Shown: positions 1 to 5,810, numbered from the stretch's first letter. The stretch: 7,911 nucleotides of DNA from Methanobacteriota archaeon (GCA_003229935.1 QIGD01000048.1:1-7911); one strand, 5' to 3'. Numbers and translations are program-made. Notes: generated from the letters alone by a model not told the origin.

Positions 1-2
1 TA

Positions 3-233
3 AATTATGATAAAGGGTTCGCAAAAATCAGAAGTGGGATAGAAATGTTGTTTAAAGTCGCTAAAAGAGTCTTTAAACAGAATAATGTCCATGTATATTA
101 CACTGATAAAATGCATTATAAAATATATTTTATACAGTATATATCCTCAATACTTATACAGTTCTGTAAAGATAAAAATGTCAGTATTAACAGATTAATA
201 GAAAGAGTAGAAAACGATATCTCTATATACTGA
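3..233 (+). pseudogene. C-terminal remnant of a DDE transposase (IS1634/IS4-like), cut by the left window edge
   Basis: The reading frame is open from the left edge of the window to a TGA at 231-233, so what is visible is only the last 76 codons of something longer. The first ATG in the frame is at 45. The translation has the layout of the end of an IS1634/IS4-type transposase. First comes a helix with an Ile-Glu pair followed by FK and a lysine (IEMLFKVAKRVFK), which corresponds to the conserved 'IE..F...K' region around the last catalytic Glu. Then comes NVHVYYTDKM, like the 'rVh.....m.gk' segment. A hydrophobic stretch (IYFIQYISSILIQF), like 'lFiqFiaLil', leads into a charged tail. Past the stop, other frames still give short similar pieces (for example INEISKI near 270-300), which suggests decay. 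The family call rests on recalled motifs, not an alignment. The element upstream may be intact outside the window. Confidence 0.5.
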
Positions 234-725
234 AATACACTATAATATACTGAAAAATAGGATAGATATATCAATAATAAATGAAATTAGTAAGATATTC
301 TGAAGTTGAATATGGTTGGGGTAAATTCATATGAAAAGTATATATTAATCAGAAAAAATGTGTCTAAGATAAAACAAAAGAGTTATATTGAAAAAGAACT
401 AAATTTGGAGAAATGCTTTAAACTCAGAGGGATAATGTTTGGCTGGTTGGAGTAGGTAGACTATCATTACCAGTATCGTACCTTTTGCATTTTCAAAGAT
501 AACTGAAAAGAGTGGCAATGGACGGTGGCTCACATAACTGCATTTTCCGCATCTTTGCTCAACCCACCTCTGAGCAGTAATTCCACAACAGAAAGAATAT
601 AAAGATATTGTAAGCCATTAATGATTCCTTTTTCCATGCAAAAGTATTTTCCAGCCTGCAAAACTGTTTCATTTACCAGTCATGAGTTTATTAGACTCTA
701 CCCATTTAGAGTGATGAAGAGTATG
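234..725. other. Spacer without a confident gene
   Basis: The first half is AT-rich and packed with stops. A 47-codon plus-strand frame (312-455, ATG start) has no clear ribosome binding site and I do not recognise it. On the minus strand a frame is open from 617 to a stop at 399-401 (72 codons, no good start). It contains a cysteine pair followed 12 residues later by CGKC, which could be a relic of a small zinc-binding protein but could also be chance. No repeat, tRNA or convincing promoter was seen. The stretch separates the transposase remnant from the toxin gene, which is read toward it, and probably consists of mobile-element debris. Confidence 0.4.
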
Positions 726-1241
726 TTACGGTGCTTTCTTTTCCGCCAGCTTTTTACCGAGCCTTACGGCCTCTATGTAAACATCATCACTCATTCTGAA
801 ACCAGTCTTCACCAAGGTTTCCATGTCTTTGAGATAATCATCAAAACTGAAGACCCCATTTTTCAAAGCTTTTAATAGCACGAATATAGTTCCCTTGGGA
901 ACAAGTCCCATAACCTCTGCAACAAACCTTGCATGACTCTGGTCTACCAAAATTCCGCTACATTTTAAATTCAATGCCAGAGATATCGCTTCTACTTCAC
1001 CCTTATCGATGCCATACTCCTCCAATCTCTTCATTTCAGTGGCTTTCTTAACTATGACCCACCCCTCTTTCACCGCTTCCTCCACTAGAAGAGCATCTGG
1101 ATATTTCTCTTCCTTGCCTCTGGTCACTACCTCCCGATAGACTTCCTCTGGAATGCATACCTCCACAAAAAATTCTTTGAGCAAATGAAGCCTATTCAAC
1201 TTAGTAAGACATATAAGCGGCGTTGAATTGCTTACAATCAT
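726..1241 (-). CDS. PIN-like toxin of the DUF3368 family
   Basis: The 171-residue protein begins with IVSNSTPLICL, the characteristic N-terminal strand of DUF3368 proteins, which are relatives of VapC PIN-domain ribonucleases. A second motif, DKGEVEAISLAL (residues 79-90), supplies the acidic pair usually placed mid-domain. The third, ILVDQSHARFVAEVMGL (residues 97-113), contains Asp100 and matches the family's 'lvDd..aR.vA..lGl' block, followed by GTIFVLLKA. The first catalytic Asp of classical PIN domains is Asn5 here, which is common in DUF3368. The ATG overlaps the stop of the upstream antitoxin gene as ATGA, so the two are translationally coupled. Members are inferred to cleave RNA when freed from the antitoxin; the target is unknown. 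No signal peptide or membrane segment is present, so it is cytosolic. The length and motifs look intact. Confidence 0.85.
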   Translation of the reverse strand: MIVSNSTPLICLTKLNRLHLLKEFFVEVCIPEEVYREVVTRGKEEKYPDALLVEEAVKEGWVIVKKATEMKRLEEYGIDKGEVEAISLALNLKCSGILVDQSHARFVAEVMGLVPKGTIFVLLKALKNGVFSFDDYLKDMETLVKTGFRMSDDVYIEAVRLGKKLAEKKAP

Positions 1242-1540
1242 TCTTTTGCTGCCTCAAAATCTTTCCTCAAGTCCTCTATGGAGTACTGAAAGGGCACCCC
1301 TGCCTCCGCTGCAATCTGCATCATCTCCCTCAAAGAAGTCTCTGCCATGCGAGATGCCTTGGCGAGGGTTATCTTCCCCTCCTTGTACTCATTCAAAGCC
1401 TGCTCGATTTGCCATTTCCTCAATGCATCGCTTAGAAGGCGTCTTATTACAGTAGATTTGTCCAGCTTTTCCTTATTGGCTATGCGTGCAATTTTTTCTT
1501 CTATTTCTTTCGATACCCTCGTTGTAATAGTTACACCCAT
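1238..1540 (-). CDS. Antitoxin: ribbon-helix-helix N-terminus fused to a UPF0175 domain
   Basis: From the ATG at 1540 the protein has 100 residues. Residues 2-42 form a ribbon-helix-helix DNA-binding unit: a short beta strand (GVTITTRVS), then two helices with a lysine/arginine-rich turn (KLDKSTVIRRLL). Residues 44-100 match UPF0175, a family of small antitoxins, with the landmarks ALNEYKEGKITLAKAS, SLREMMQIAAEAGVP and YSIEDLRKD. It should bind and neutralise the DUF3368 toxin encoded immediately downstream (4-base overlap) and repress their shared promoter as a dimer. I prefer this start because GGTGGA lies four bases upstream of the ATG. A GTG at 1549 in the same frame would add three residues but has no ribosome binding site. 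An inverted repeat sits directly upstream and fits the kind of site RHH proteins bind. Confidence 0.85.
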   Translation of the reverse strand: MGVTITTRVSKEIEEKIARIANKEKLDKSTVIRRLLSDALRKWQIEQALNEYKEGKITLAKASRMAETSLREMMQIAAEAGVPFQYSIEDLRKDFEAAKE

Positions 1541-1550
1541 TTTATCCACC

Positions 1551-1576
1551 GTATTAAATTGTTCTCTTTTTAATAC
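1551..1576 (-). promoter_or_regulatory. Candidate RHH operator: inverted repeat in the toxin-antitoxin promoter
   Basis: GTATTAAA (1551-1558) and its exact reverse complement TTTAATAC (1569-1576) are separated by 10 bases, with centres 18 bp apart. The repeat lies just upstream of the antitoxin start, and its outer arm overlaps the best TATA-like sequence for the minus strand (TATTAAAA, about 1568-1575). A repressor bound here would block TBP/TFB. Binding by the RHH antitoxin is inferred from position and symmetry. AT-rich palindromes also arise by chance. Confidence 0.5.
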
Positions 1577-1665
1577 AAAAAATTAACAACGCATGAATTT
1601 CTATAGAGAACCTTCTCTTTCCTTTTTGTGCTTTATAAAAAAGCCTTCAATCATGATATATGTTA

Positions 1666-1770
1666 ATGAAGGGAAGAGATAAAGTAGGTGCTGAGATGAA
1701 CTTTACTGTACTCGCACATAATACCATCAAGGACACTGAAAAGGGCAAGATTCTGATCACTAATGGGTGA
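1666..1770 (+). pseudogene. Probable transposase C-terminal remnant
   Basis: A 34-codon frame reads MKGRDKVGAEMNFTVLAHN and then loses similarity before a TGA at 1768-1770. The segment 'G..KV..E......AHN' is the usual end of several DDE transposases (IS1182/IS5-like), where a final helix 'kv..e..l..lahNlkk' follows the catalytic domain. The frame is closed just upstream by a TGA, so the catalytic part is missing. The call rests on a motif of about 19 residues and is tentative. No terminal inverted repeats were found around it. Confidence 0.4.
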
Positions 1771-2083
1771 ACTCGTTTCTCTAATGACAAATATGGCAGC
1801 AATGAGTTTCAGAAGAATGGACCTGGCAAGGTGCCCTACTGCCTTTAAAAGGCTATAAAAAGATTACTTTTTTTATAATAGGGGGATAACACAGCAATTT
1901 CAGAATTTTTGTGTGAAATCAAAGGATTGCCGAAGGCTCTTTTGATAGTTACGGTGGAGTACAAGAAATCAACGGGAAAAAGATACATTTTCTTTAATTT
2001 CAACTCCTCTCTCAGGTGATTTTATGGCAAAAAAGGCGATTCATCCCCTCGCTTTCGCAAAGAGTATTCTTGCCAAAACAGAT

Positions 2084-2096
2084 AAAAAAAGAAGAA
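2084..2096 (-). terminator. T-tract terminator of the mevalonate operon
   Basis: Immediately after the stop codon of the last gene, the minus strand reads TTCTTCTTTTTTTATC, with seven consecutive T. Archaeal RNA polymerase terminates at such T-rich runs without needing a strong hairpin. The position, within about 15 bases of the stop, supports the small cysteine-rich gene being the end of the operon. Confidence 0.5.
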
Positions 2097-2099
2097 TCC

Positions 2100-2270
2100 T
2101 CAGCCCTTAAAGCTGCAGCTTCCAGCAGTGAAGTTCTCGCAGGTTCTCCATACCTCTTTTGTTCTCCAGCTATGTGCACAGGTATGGTAAATACAGCACA
2201 TTTTGCAGGAATCCTGCTCTCTATCACATTTTACCTCAATAAATTCCTGTTTTGACGCAGTACAGTTCAT
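2100..2270 (-). CDS. Small cysteine-rich protein (56 residues), last gene of the mevalonate operon
   Basis: The ATG at 2270 follows the DUF35 gene's TAA by one base and has an almost ideal ribosome binding site, AAAGGAGG, about seven bases upstream inside the end of that gene. This start is far better supported than an in-frame one at 2309. The 56-residue product has eight cysteines: 3, 15, 22, 25, 26, 31, 44 and 52. The central block is SCKMCCIYHTC and the C-terminal part is WRTCENFTAGSCSFKG. The spacing (CxxCC, C-x4-C, C-x7-C) suggests a structural metal site, zinc or iron-sulfur, or a redox role, but I do not recognise the family. There is no signal peptide or membrane segment. A T-tract terminator follows the stop at once. 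Co-transcription with HMG-CoA synthase, thiolase and DUF35 suggests a link to that complex or to its regulation; this is inference. Confidence 0.7.
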   Translation of the reverse strand: MNCTASKQEFIEVKCDREQDSCKMCCIYHTCAHSWRTKEVWRTCENFTAGSCSFKG

Positions 2271-2271
2271 T

Positions 2272-2676
2272 TTATTCCTCCTTTGGAGCTGGTCTGAATT
2301 TATATCCATAATAAATCAGGCCTGCATCACCATCTTCGCCTATCTTCCTGAAGACTCTCTCAACTGGCATTCCTATATAAATCTCATTAACATCAGCGTC
2401 CACAATCTGAGTGGTGAGCATTGGCCCTTCTTCAAGTTCAACTATGCCCATTATATAAGGGGAAACCATATCAAAACCATCCGGTGGAGTTCTTATAATT
2501 GTATAGGTAACCACCTCACCTTTACCTTTAAGCTTATAATCTTCAAGTTCACCTATCCTCCTACATTTCGGGCAGAAATTTCTAGGAGGAAAGTAAATAC
2601 TTTTACAGCTTTTACACTGTTTACCTATAAGATCATATCTACTCTTTATATTTCTCCAGAATCTCGGAATACTCAT
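2272..2676 (-). CDS. DUF35 zinc-ribbon/OB-fold protein, bridging subunit of the thiolase-HMG-CoA synthase complex
   Basis: The 134-residue protein has the DUF35 architecture. A short N-terminal helix (FWRNIKSRYDLIG) is followed by a rubredoxin-like zinc ribbon with Cys21, Cys24, Cys35 and Cys38 (QCKSC, FCPKC). Then comes an OB-fold from about residue 45 to 130, containing GKGEVVTYTIIRTPP, PYIMGIVELEEGP and the C-terminal 'YGYKFRP'. In archaea this protein holds thiolase and HMG-CoA synthase together in one assembly with a shared CoA-binding site, so that acetoacetyl-CoA passes directly between them (established for a methanogen complex). All four metal ligands are present. It has its own site GAGGTGAT five bases before the ATG and lies nine bases after the thiolase gene. 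It is cytosolic. The assignment is strong because all three partners are adjacent in order. Confidence 0.9.
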   Translation of the reverse strand: MSIPRFWRNIKSRYDLIGKQCKSCKSIYFPPRNFCPKCRRIGELEDYKLKGKGEVVTYTIIRTPPDGFDMVSPYIMGIVELEEGPMLTTQIVDADVNEIYIGMPVERVFRKIGEDGDAGLIYYGYKFRPAPKEE

Positions 2677-2685
2677 AATATCACC

Positions 2686-3840
2686 TCATTTCTCAAGAAT
2701 ATGCACAACAGCCGTGCCGCCGCTGCCGCCTACATTGTGAGTAAGACCTATATCAGCATCAACCTGACGTTTCCCAGCCTCGCCTCTAAGCTGAAGGGCA
2801 ATCTCAACCACCTGTGCCACACCAGTGGCTCCAACAGGGTGCCCTTTTGCTTTAAGTCCACCAGATGTATTAACCGGTATCTTTCCACCCCTCTCAGTCA
2901 GCCCTTCTTCAGTGGCTATTCCACCCTTACCCTTTTCAAAAAAACCAAGACCCTCTATTGCCACAATCTCACCTATTGTGAAGGCATCGTGCACCTCAGC
3001 TACCTGAATATCTTTCGCATCCTTTTTAGCTCGCTTGTATGCTTCTTCTGCTGCATTCACAGTCGCATCCACAGTAGTAATCTTCTCCCTGCTGTGCAGA
3101 GATATGGTGGAAGAAGCCTGACCAGAGCCAGTGATATATACCGGGTTATCTACAAAATCCTTTGCCTTCTTTTCACTGGCAAGAATTACACAGGCAGCAC
3201 CATCAGTTATAGGTGAGCAATCCAGAAGCCTCAGAGGGTCAGCTACAAGAGGAGAGTTGATAACCTGTTCTACAGTAATTTCTGTGTGATACTGAGCATA
3301 GGGATTATCCATTGCATTTCTATGGTTCTTGACACTCACCATTGCGAGTTGTTCTCTTGTTGTACCATACTCATACATGTGGCGTCTTGCCATCATTGCA
3401 TATAATCCAGGGAAGGTCATTCCAAGAAAAGCTTCCCACTCAGTATCAGATGCAGTTGCAAGTGTCTGGGTTGTCTTCTCAGTCAGCACATCTGTCATTT
3501 TCTCTACACCGCCAGCCACAACAATATCATGCATCCCAGAATTGATAGCCATTATAGCCTGCCTCACGGCAAGTCCACCAGAGGCACAGGCAGCCTCAAC
3601 CCGTGTGGAAGAAATAGGATTGAGTCCTGCTCTATCAGCTATCAGACTTGAAATGTGCTCCTGATCAATGAATCTGCCGCCTGACATATTACCAATATAT
3701 ATGGCACCGATATCCTTTCCGTCCATGCCAGCATCTTCAACAGCTGCAGCACCAGCCTCAACAAAAAGCCTTGTGAAGCTTGAGTCCCACATCTCTCCAA
3801 ATTTTGTTAAACCAAGACCAATAACAGCGACTCTATTCAT
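2686..3840 (-). CDS. Acetyl-CoA C-acetyltransferase (archaeal thiolase)
   Basis: This 384-residue enzyme condenses two acetyl-CoA to acetoacetyl-CoA, the first step of the mevalonate route to archaeal isoprenoid lipids. Visible active-site elements are the nucleophile Cys85 in EAACASGG, His284 in EVHDAFTIGE, His334 in GGLKAKGHPVGATG, and the C-terminal glycine loop HNVGGSGG (368-375). As in archaeal/SCP2-type thiolases, the second cysteine of bacterial biosynthetic thiolases ('CxG') is absent and the HNVGGSGG loop takes its place. The length is normal for the family. The gene begins three bases after the HMG-CoA synthase stop and uses AGGGTG within that gene's end as its ribosome binding site, so translation is coupled. 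It is followed by DUF35, its complex partner. The reaction is unfavourable alone and is expected to be pulled forward by direct transfer to HMG-CoA synthase. Confidence 0.93.
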   Translation of the reverse strand: MNRVAVIGLGLTKFGEMWDSSFTRLFVEAGAAAVEDAGMDGKDIGAIYIGNMSGGRFIDQEHISSLIADRAGLNPISSTRVEAACASGGLAVRQAIMAINSGMHDIVVAGGVEKMTDVLTEKTTQTLATASDTEWEAFLGMTFPGLYAMMARRHMYEYGTTREQLAMVSVKNHRNAMDNPYAQYHTEITVEQVINSPLVADPLRLLDCSPITDGAACVILASEKKAKDFVDNPVYITGSGQASSTISLHSREKITTVDATVNAAEEAYKRAKKDAKDIQVAEVHDAFTIGEIVAIEGLGFFEKGKGGIATEEGLTERGGKIPVNTSGGLKAKGHPVGATGVAQVVEIALQLRGEAGKRQVDADIGLTHNVGGSGGTAVVHILEK

Positions 3841-3843
3841 TTT

Positions 3844-4881
3844 TCACACCCTTATTTTCTTTCTCAGCTTTACATATATAGCATAGTCAATGTAAACCTT
3901 ATCTGAAATATAATCTTCCACCAGAGGAGCCAAAGGTCTCTTTTCCTCAATGGAATCCTCGACAACAAGAGAAAAAGCATCACTACCTGCACCTGAGCCG
4001 AAGGAGGTTAGAAGTATTTTCTGTCCTGGTTTTGCTATGTCAAGCACTTTTGCAAGACCCAGAATTGAAGAGCCAGAGTAGGTATTACCTATTCTGTCCA
4101 CAAGAATACCTGCTTCAAACTGCTCCTTCTCAAAGCCCAGCTTCTTTGCAACAACTCGCGGAAATTTCCCGTTAGGCTGATGGAAAACTGCAAAATCAAA
4201 ATCCTCTGGTCCCTTACCCAGTGAATCCATCAAACCTTTTGCTGCACTGGAAACATGCTTGAAATAGGCAGGTAGACCAGTAAATCTTCCTCCATGCCTT
4301 GGATATGGCTGGCCCTCTCTACGCCAGAAATCAGGCGTATCTGTAGTAAAGGAGTAGGTTGCTTCTATTGTTGCCAGTGGATTGTTCTTACCAATTATAT
4401 ATGCTGCACCTCCACCTGCTGCTGTATATTCAAGCGGATCACCTGGAGCACCCTGTGCAGTATCAGAACCTATAGCCAGACCATATTTAACCATCCCACT
4501 TTTTACAAGAGCCAGAACTGCCTGCATTGCAGCAGTCCCTGCTTTACAGGCAAACTCAAAATCAGCAGCAGTTAGCTCAGGGGTTGCATCCACTGCTTCT
4601 GCAACTATGGTTGCCGTGGGTTTGACTGTATATGGGTGACTCTCCGAACCCACATAAATCGCACCTATCTCCTTTGCACTAATTTCAGCCCTGCTAAGAG
4701 CATTTCTGGCAGCCTCAACTGCTATTGTGGCAGCATCCTCATCTATACCAGCGACTGCCTTCTCCCCTATCATCAAACCCTTCTTGACACTCTCACCATC
4801 ATTACCCCACACCCTTGCTATTTCCTCAGTCTTTATTCTGTATCTTGGTATATAAACACCATAACCAACTATTCCTTCCAA
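3844..4881 (-). CDS. Hydroxymethylglutaryl-CoA synthase
   Basis: This 345-residue enzyme condenses acetoacetyl-CoA with acetyl-CoA to give HMG-CoA, the second step of the mevalonate pathway. The catalytic triad can be placed at Glu80 (YVGSESHPY), Cys112 (FEFACKAGTAAMQ) and His234 (AVFHQPNGKFP). Other family blocks are GNTYSGSS (265-272) and the C-terminal GSGAGSDAF (295-303). Length and N-terminus (GIVGYGVYIPRYRI) are typical of archaeal members. The start is TTG, chosen because GGAGGTG lies five bases upstream and overlaps the stop of the regulator gene (TAGGAGGTG); no ATG is available near it. It sits second in the operon, 11 bases after the regulator and three before thiolase, the order expected for the channelling complex. 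It is cytosolic. HMG-CoA reductase, the next enzyme, is not in the window. Confidence 0.95.
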   Translation of the reverse strand: MEGIVGYGVYIPRYRIKTEEIARVWGNDGESVKKGLMIGEKAVAGIDEDAATIAVEAARNALSRAEISAKEIGAIYVGSESHPYTVKPTATIVAEAVDATPELTAADFEFACKAGTAAMQAVLALVKSGMVKYGLAIGSDTAQGAPGDPLEYTAAGGGAAYIIGKNNPLATIEATYSFTTDTPDFWRREGQPYPRHGGRFTGLPAYFKHVSSAAKGLMDSLGKGPEDFDFAVFHQPNGKFPRVVAKKLGFEKEQFEAGILVDRIGNTYSGSSILGLAKVLDIAKPGQKILLTSFGSGAGSDAFSLVVEDSIEEKRPLAPLVEDYISDKVYIDYAIYVKLRKKIRV

Positions 4882-4892
4882 ATTTACACCTC

Positions 4893-5600
4893 CTATCTGG
4901 TTTTTCTTCTGAGGTCTCTTACAAGCTCCTGACTACTCTCCTGCCTTGATATAATTACAGGAATCCTTTCCTTCTCAGCTATCTTTAAAGCAAGCCTGTC
5001 TACCTCTTCGAGACCATGTAGCACAACCAGGCCAGGTTTTAAACTTGAAACCCTTATGGCTATAAAGGGTGACCTTCCACTTGAAACCTTGGTGAACACA
5101 AGAGCCCTCTCAGAAGTTAAACCATAAATCTTTAAAAACTCTTCGCTGCTGAGCTCTATAATTGCCTTGAGACTGTCAATTACAGTGTAGCCATAGACCT
5201 TCCTCTTCGCAAGGTCACTATTGGCTATAATATCACCCTTCACAATCTTTGCGAGGTCTCCACATCTCATGGGAACTGAAAACTCACGAATATCAAGAAT
5301 AGCCGACGTATTAATGTTGTTTCCCGCCATTCTCTCATAAGCTCTTATTACTCTTGCTCCGCGCATTTCATCTTCGCTGAGAAGAGCTTCCACTATTTTT
5401 TTTACCATACCCACGCCTGGAGACTTTCGCCTTCCATTCTCATAGTCGCTTATTACAGAGGTTGAAATTGTCAGAGAGGTTGAAAGCTCCTTCTGGGTAA
5501 GCCCGAAGATTTCTCTCCACTTCTTCATTGCATCGCCAACACTTTCAGACAGCACTATTTCTCCAGCAATCTTTATGCCAAGTTCCTCTCTTACACTCAC
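4893..5600 (-). CDS. Archaeal HTH transcriptional regulator (COG1709-like), first gene of the mevalonate operon
   Basis: The product is about 235 residues. After the lead-in REELGIKIAGEIVLSE it carries an XRE/Cro-type helix-turn-helix at about residues 25-62 (KWREIFGLTQKEL, then STSVISDYENGRRKSPG). The roughly 150-residue C-terminal part is alpha/beta with hydrophobic strands (GLVVLHGLEEVDRLALKIA, then RIPVIIS) and has no motif I can assign to a ligand. This layout matches predicted archaeal regulators grouped as COG1709, which I recall next to HMG-CoA synthase in methanogens. Two starts are plausible. GTG at 5600 has GAGGTGA four bases upstream and gives the usual short N-terminus. TTG at 5633 adds 11 residues behind a weaker AGGT. 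I prefer the GTG. Being first in the operon with operator-like repeats just upstream, it probably controls itself and the mevalonate genes. The signal it senses is unknown. Confidence 0.8.
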   Translation of the reverse strand: MSVREELGIKIAGEIVLSESVGDAMKKWREIFGLTQKELSTSLTISTSVISDYENGRRKSPGVGMVKKIVEALLSEDEMRGARVIRAYERMAGNNINTSAILDIREFSVPMRCGDLAKIVKGDIIANSDLAKRKVYGYTVIDSLKAIIELSSEEFLKIYGLTSERALVFTKVSSGRSPFIAIRVSSLKPGLVVLHGLEEVDRLALKIAEKERIPVIISRQESSQELVRDLRRKTR

Positions 5601-5642
5601 ATCTTCACCTCTACTTACTACACCCTTCTCCAATATAACCTT

Positions 5643-5680
5643 TACGGCAAAAAGGCCATATTACCACGGCAATTGCCGTA
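5643..5680 (-). promoter_or_regulatory. Candidate operator: 14-bp palindrome plus extra half-site around a TATA-like element
   Basis: ACGGCAATTGCCGT (5666-5679) is a perfect palindrome. A second copy of the half-site, TACGGCAA, lies at 5643-5650 and is an exact inverted partner of TTGCCGTA at 5673-5680. It is also a direct repeat of ACGGCAA at 5666-5672, with 22 bp (about two helical turns) between equivalent bases. On the minus strand a TATA-like TAATATG (5656-5662) lies between the two units and would place a transcript start near 5634. The arrangement would let a bound HTH dimer occlude TBP/TFB. The COG1709-like protein is the natural candidate. The tRNA promoter on the plus strand also lies here and may be affected. 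Confidence 0.55.
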
Positions 5681-5712
5681 TTTTCTGTTGTTAATCCTCT
5701 TCCTTTTTTCAC

Positions 5713-5786
5713 GGGGCTGTAGGGTAGCCTGGCCATCCTCGCGGCTTCGGGAGTCGTGGACCTGAGTTCGAATCTCAGCAGCCCCA
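5713..5786 (+). tRNA. tRNA-Pro (anticodon CGG)
   Basis: A full cloverleaf can be drawn. The acceptor stem GGGGCTG/CAGCCCC (5713-5719 with 5779-5785) is perfect, and the T arm CTGAG-TTCGAAT-CTCAG (5762-5778) is canonical. The D arm has GG at 5731-5732 in the loop. The anticodon stem GCGGC/GTCGT (5741-5745 with 5753-5757) has two G-U pairs. The seven-base loop TTCGGGA puts CGG at positions 34-36, so it reads CCG proline codons. The discriminator is A5786 and no CCA is encoded. The variable loop is four bases. There is no intron. The gene starts about 33 bases from the operator palindrome and lies directly before tpiA. Confidence 0.92.
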
Positions 5787-5797
5787 TTTAAGTTTAT

Positions 5798-5804
5798 GGA
5801 GGTG
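5798..5804 (+). promoter_or_regulatory. Ribosome binding site that fixes the tpiA start
   Basis: GGAGGTG is six bases before the ATG at 5811. An earlier in-frame ATG at 5796 overlaps this site and has nothing comparable upstream, so the protein should begin MKIKMPV. Confidence 0.8.
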
Positions 5805-5810
5805 TCTAAT

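Larger units (their letters stand above)
1577..2099. other. Gene-poor stretch between the TA pair and the mevalonate operon
   Basis: There is no intact gene. The stretch contains a transposase-tail remnant (listed separately at 1666-1770). It also has a 45-codon frame, open from 1882 to a TGA at 2017-2019 and lacking a convincing start, whose translation includes LLIVTVEYKKSTGKRYIFF. That segment resembles the 'vvvy....gkryvFltn' beta-strand part of some DDE transposases. A TATA-like TTTATAAAAA lies at 1632-1641 on the plus strand without an obvious gene behind it. Nothing in the last 80 bases besides the operon terminator could be supported. Confidence 0.4.

Noticed and set aside
312..455. 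47-codon plus-strand frame starting with ATG
   Set aside because: It has no ribosome binding site, unremarkable Lys/Ile-rich composition expected from AT-rich DNA, no recognisable motif, and it conflicts with the more protein-like minus frame from 399.
1604..1617. Short hairpin AGAGAACCTTCTCT followed by T-rich sequence as a terminator
   Set aside because: The loop would be only two bases and no gene on the plus strand ends nearby, so it has nothing to terminate.
1882..2019. 45-codon plus-strand frame with a transposase-like beta-strand segment
   Set aside because: The similarity covers only about 20 residues, there is no start codon with a binding site, and the order relative to the 1666-1770 piece is wrong for one element. 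It is kept as a note, not a gene.
2272..2309. Longer start (2309) for the Cys-rich protein
   Set aside because: It would overlap the DUF35 gene by 38 bases, lacks a good binding site, and the extra residues have no cysteines. The start at 2270 has AAAGGAGG at the right distance.
2203..3216. Long plus-strand open frame of 337 codons opposite thiolase and DUF35
   Set aside because: It lies antisense to two genes with every family motif in place. Its translation is low-complexity, has no domain, and has no ribosome binding site. It is a shadow of the minus-strand coding.
4613..4620. Another TTGCCGT half-site inside HMG-CoA synthase
   Set aside because: It is a single copy within coding sequence with no partner repeat. 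A 7-bp match is expected by chance in a window of this size.
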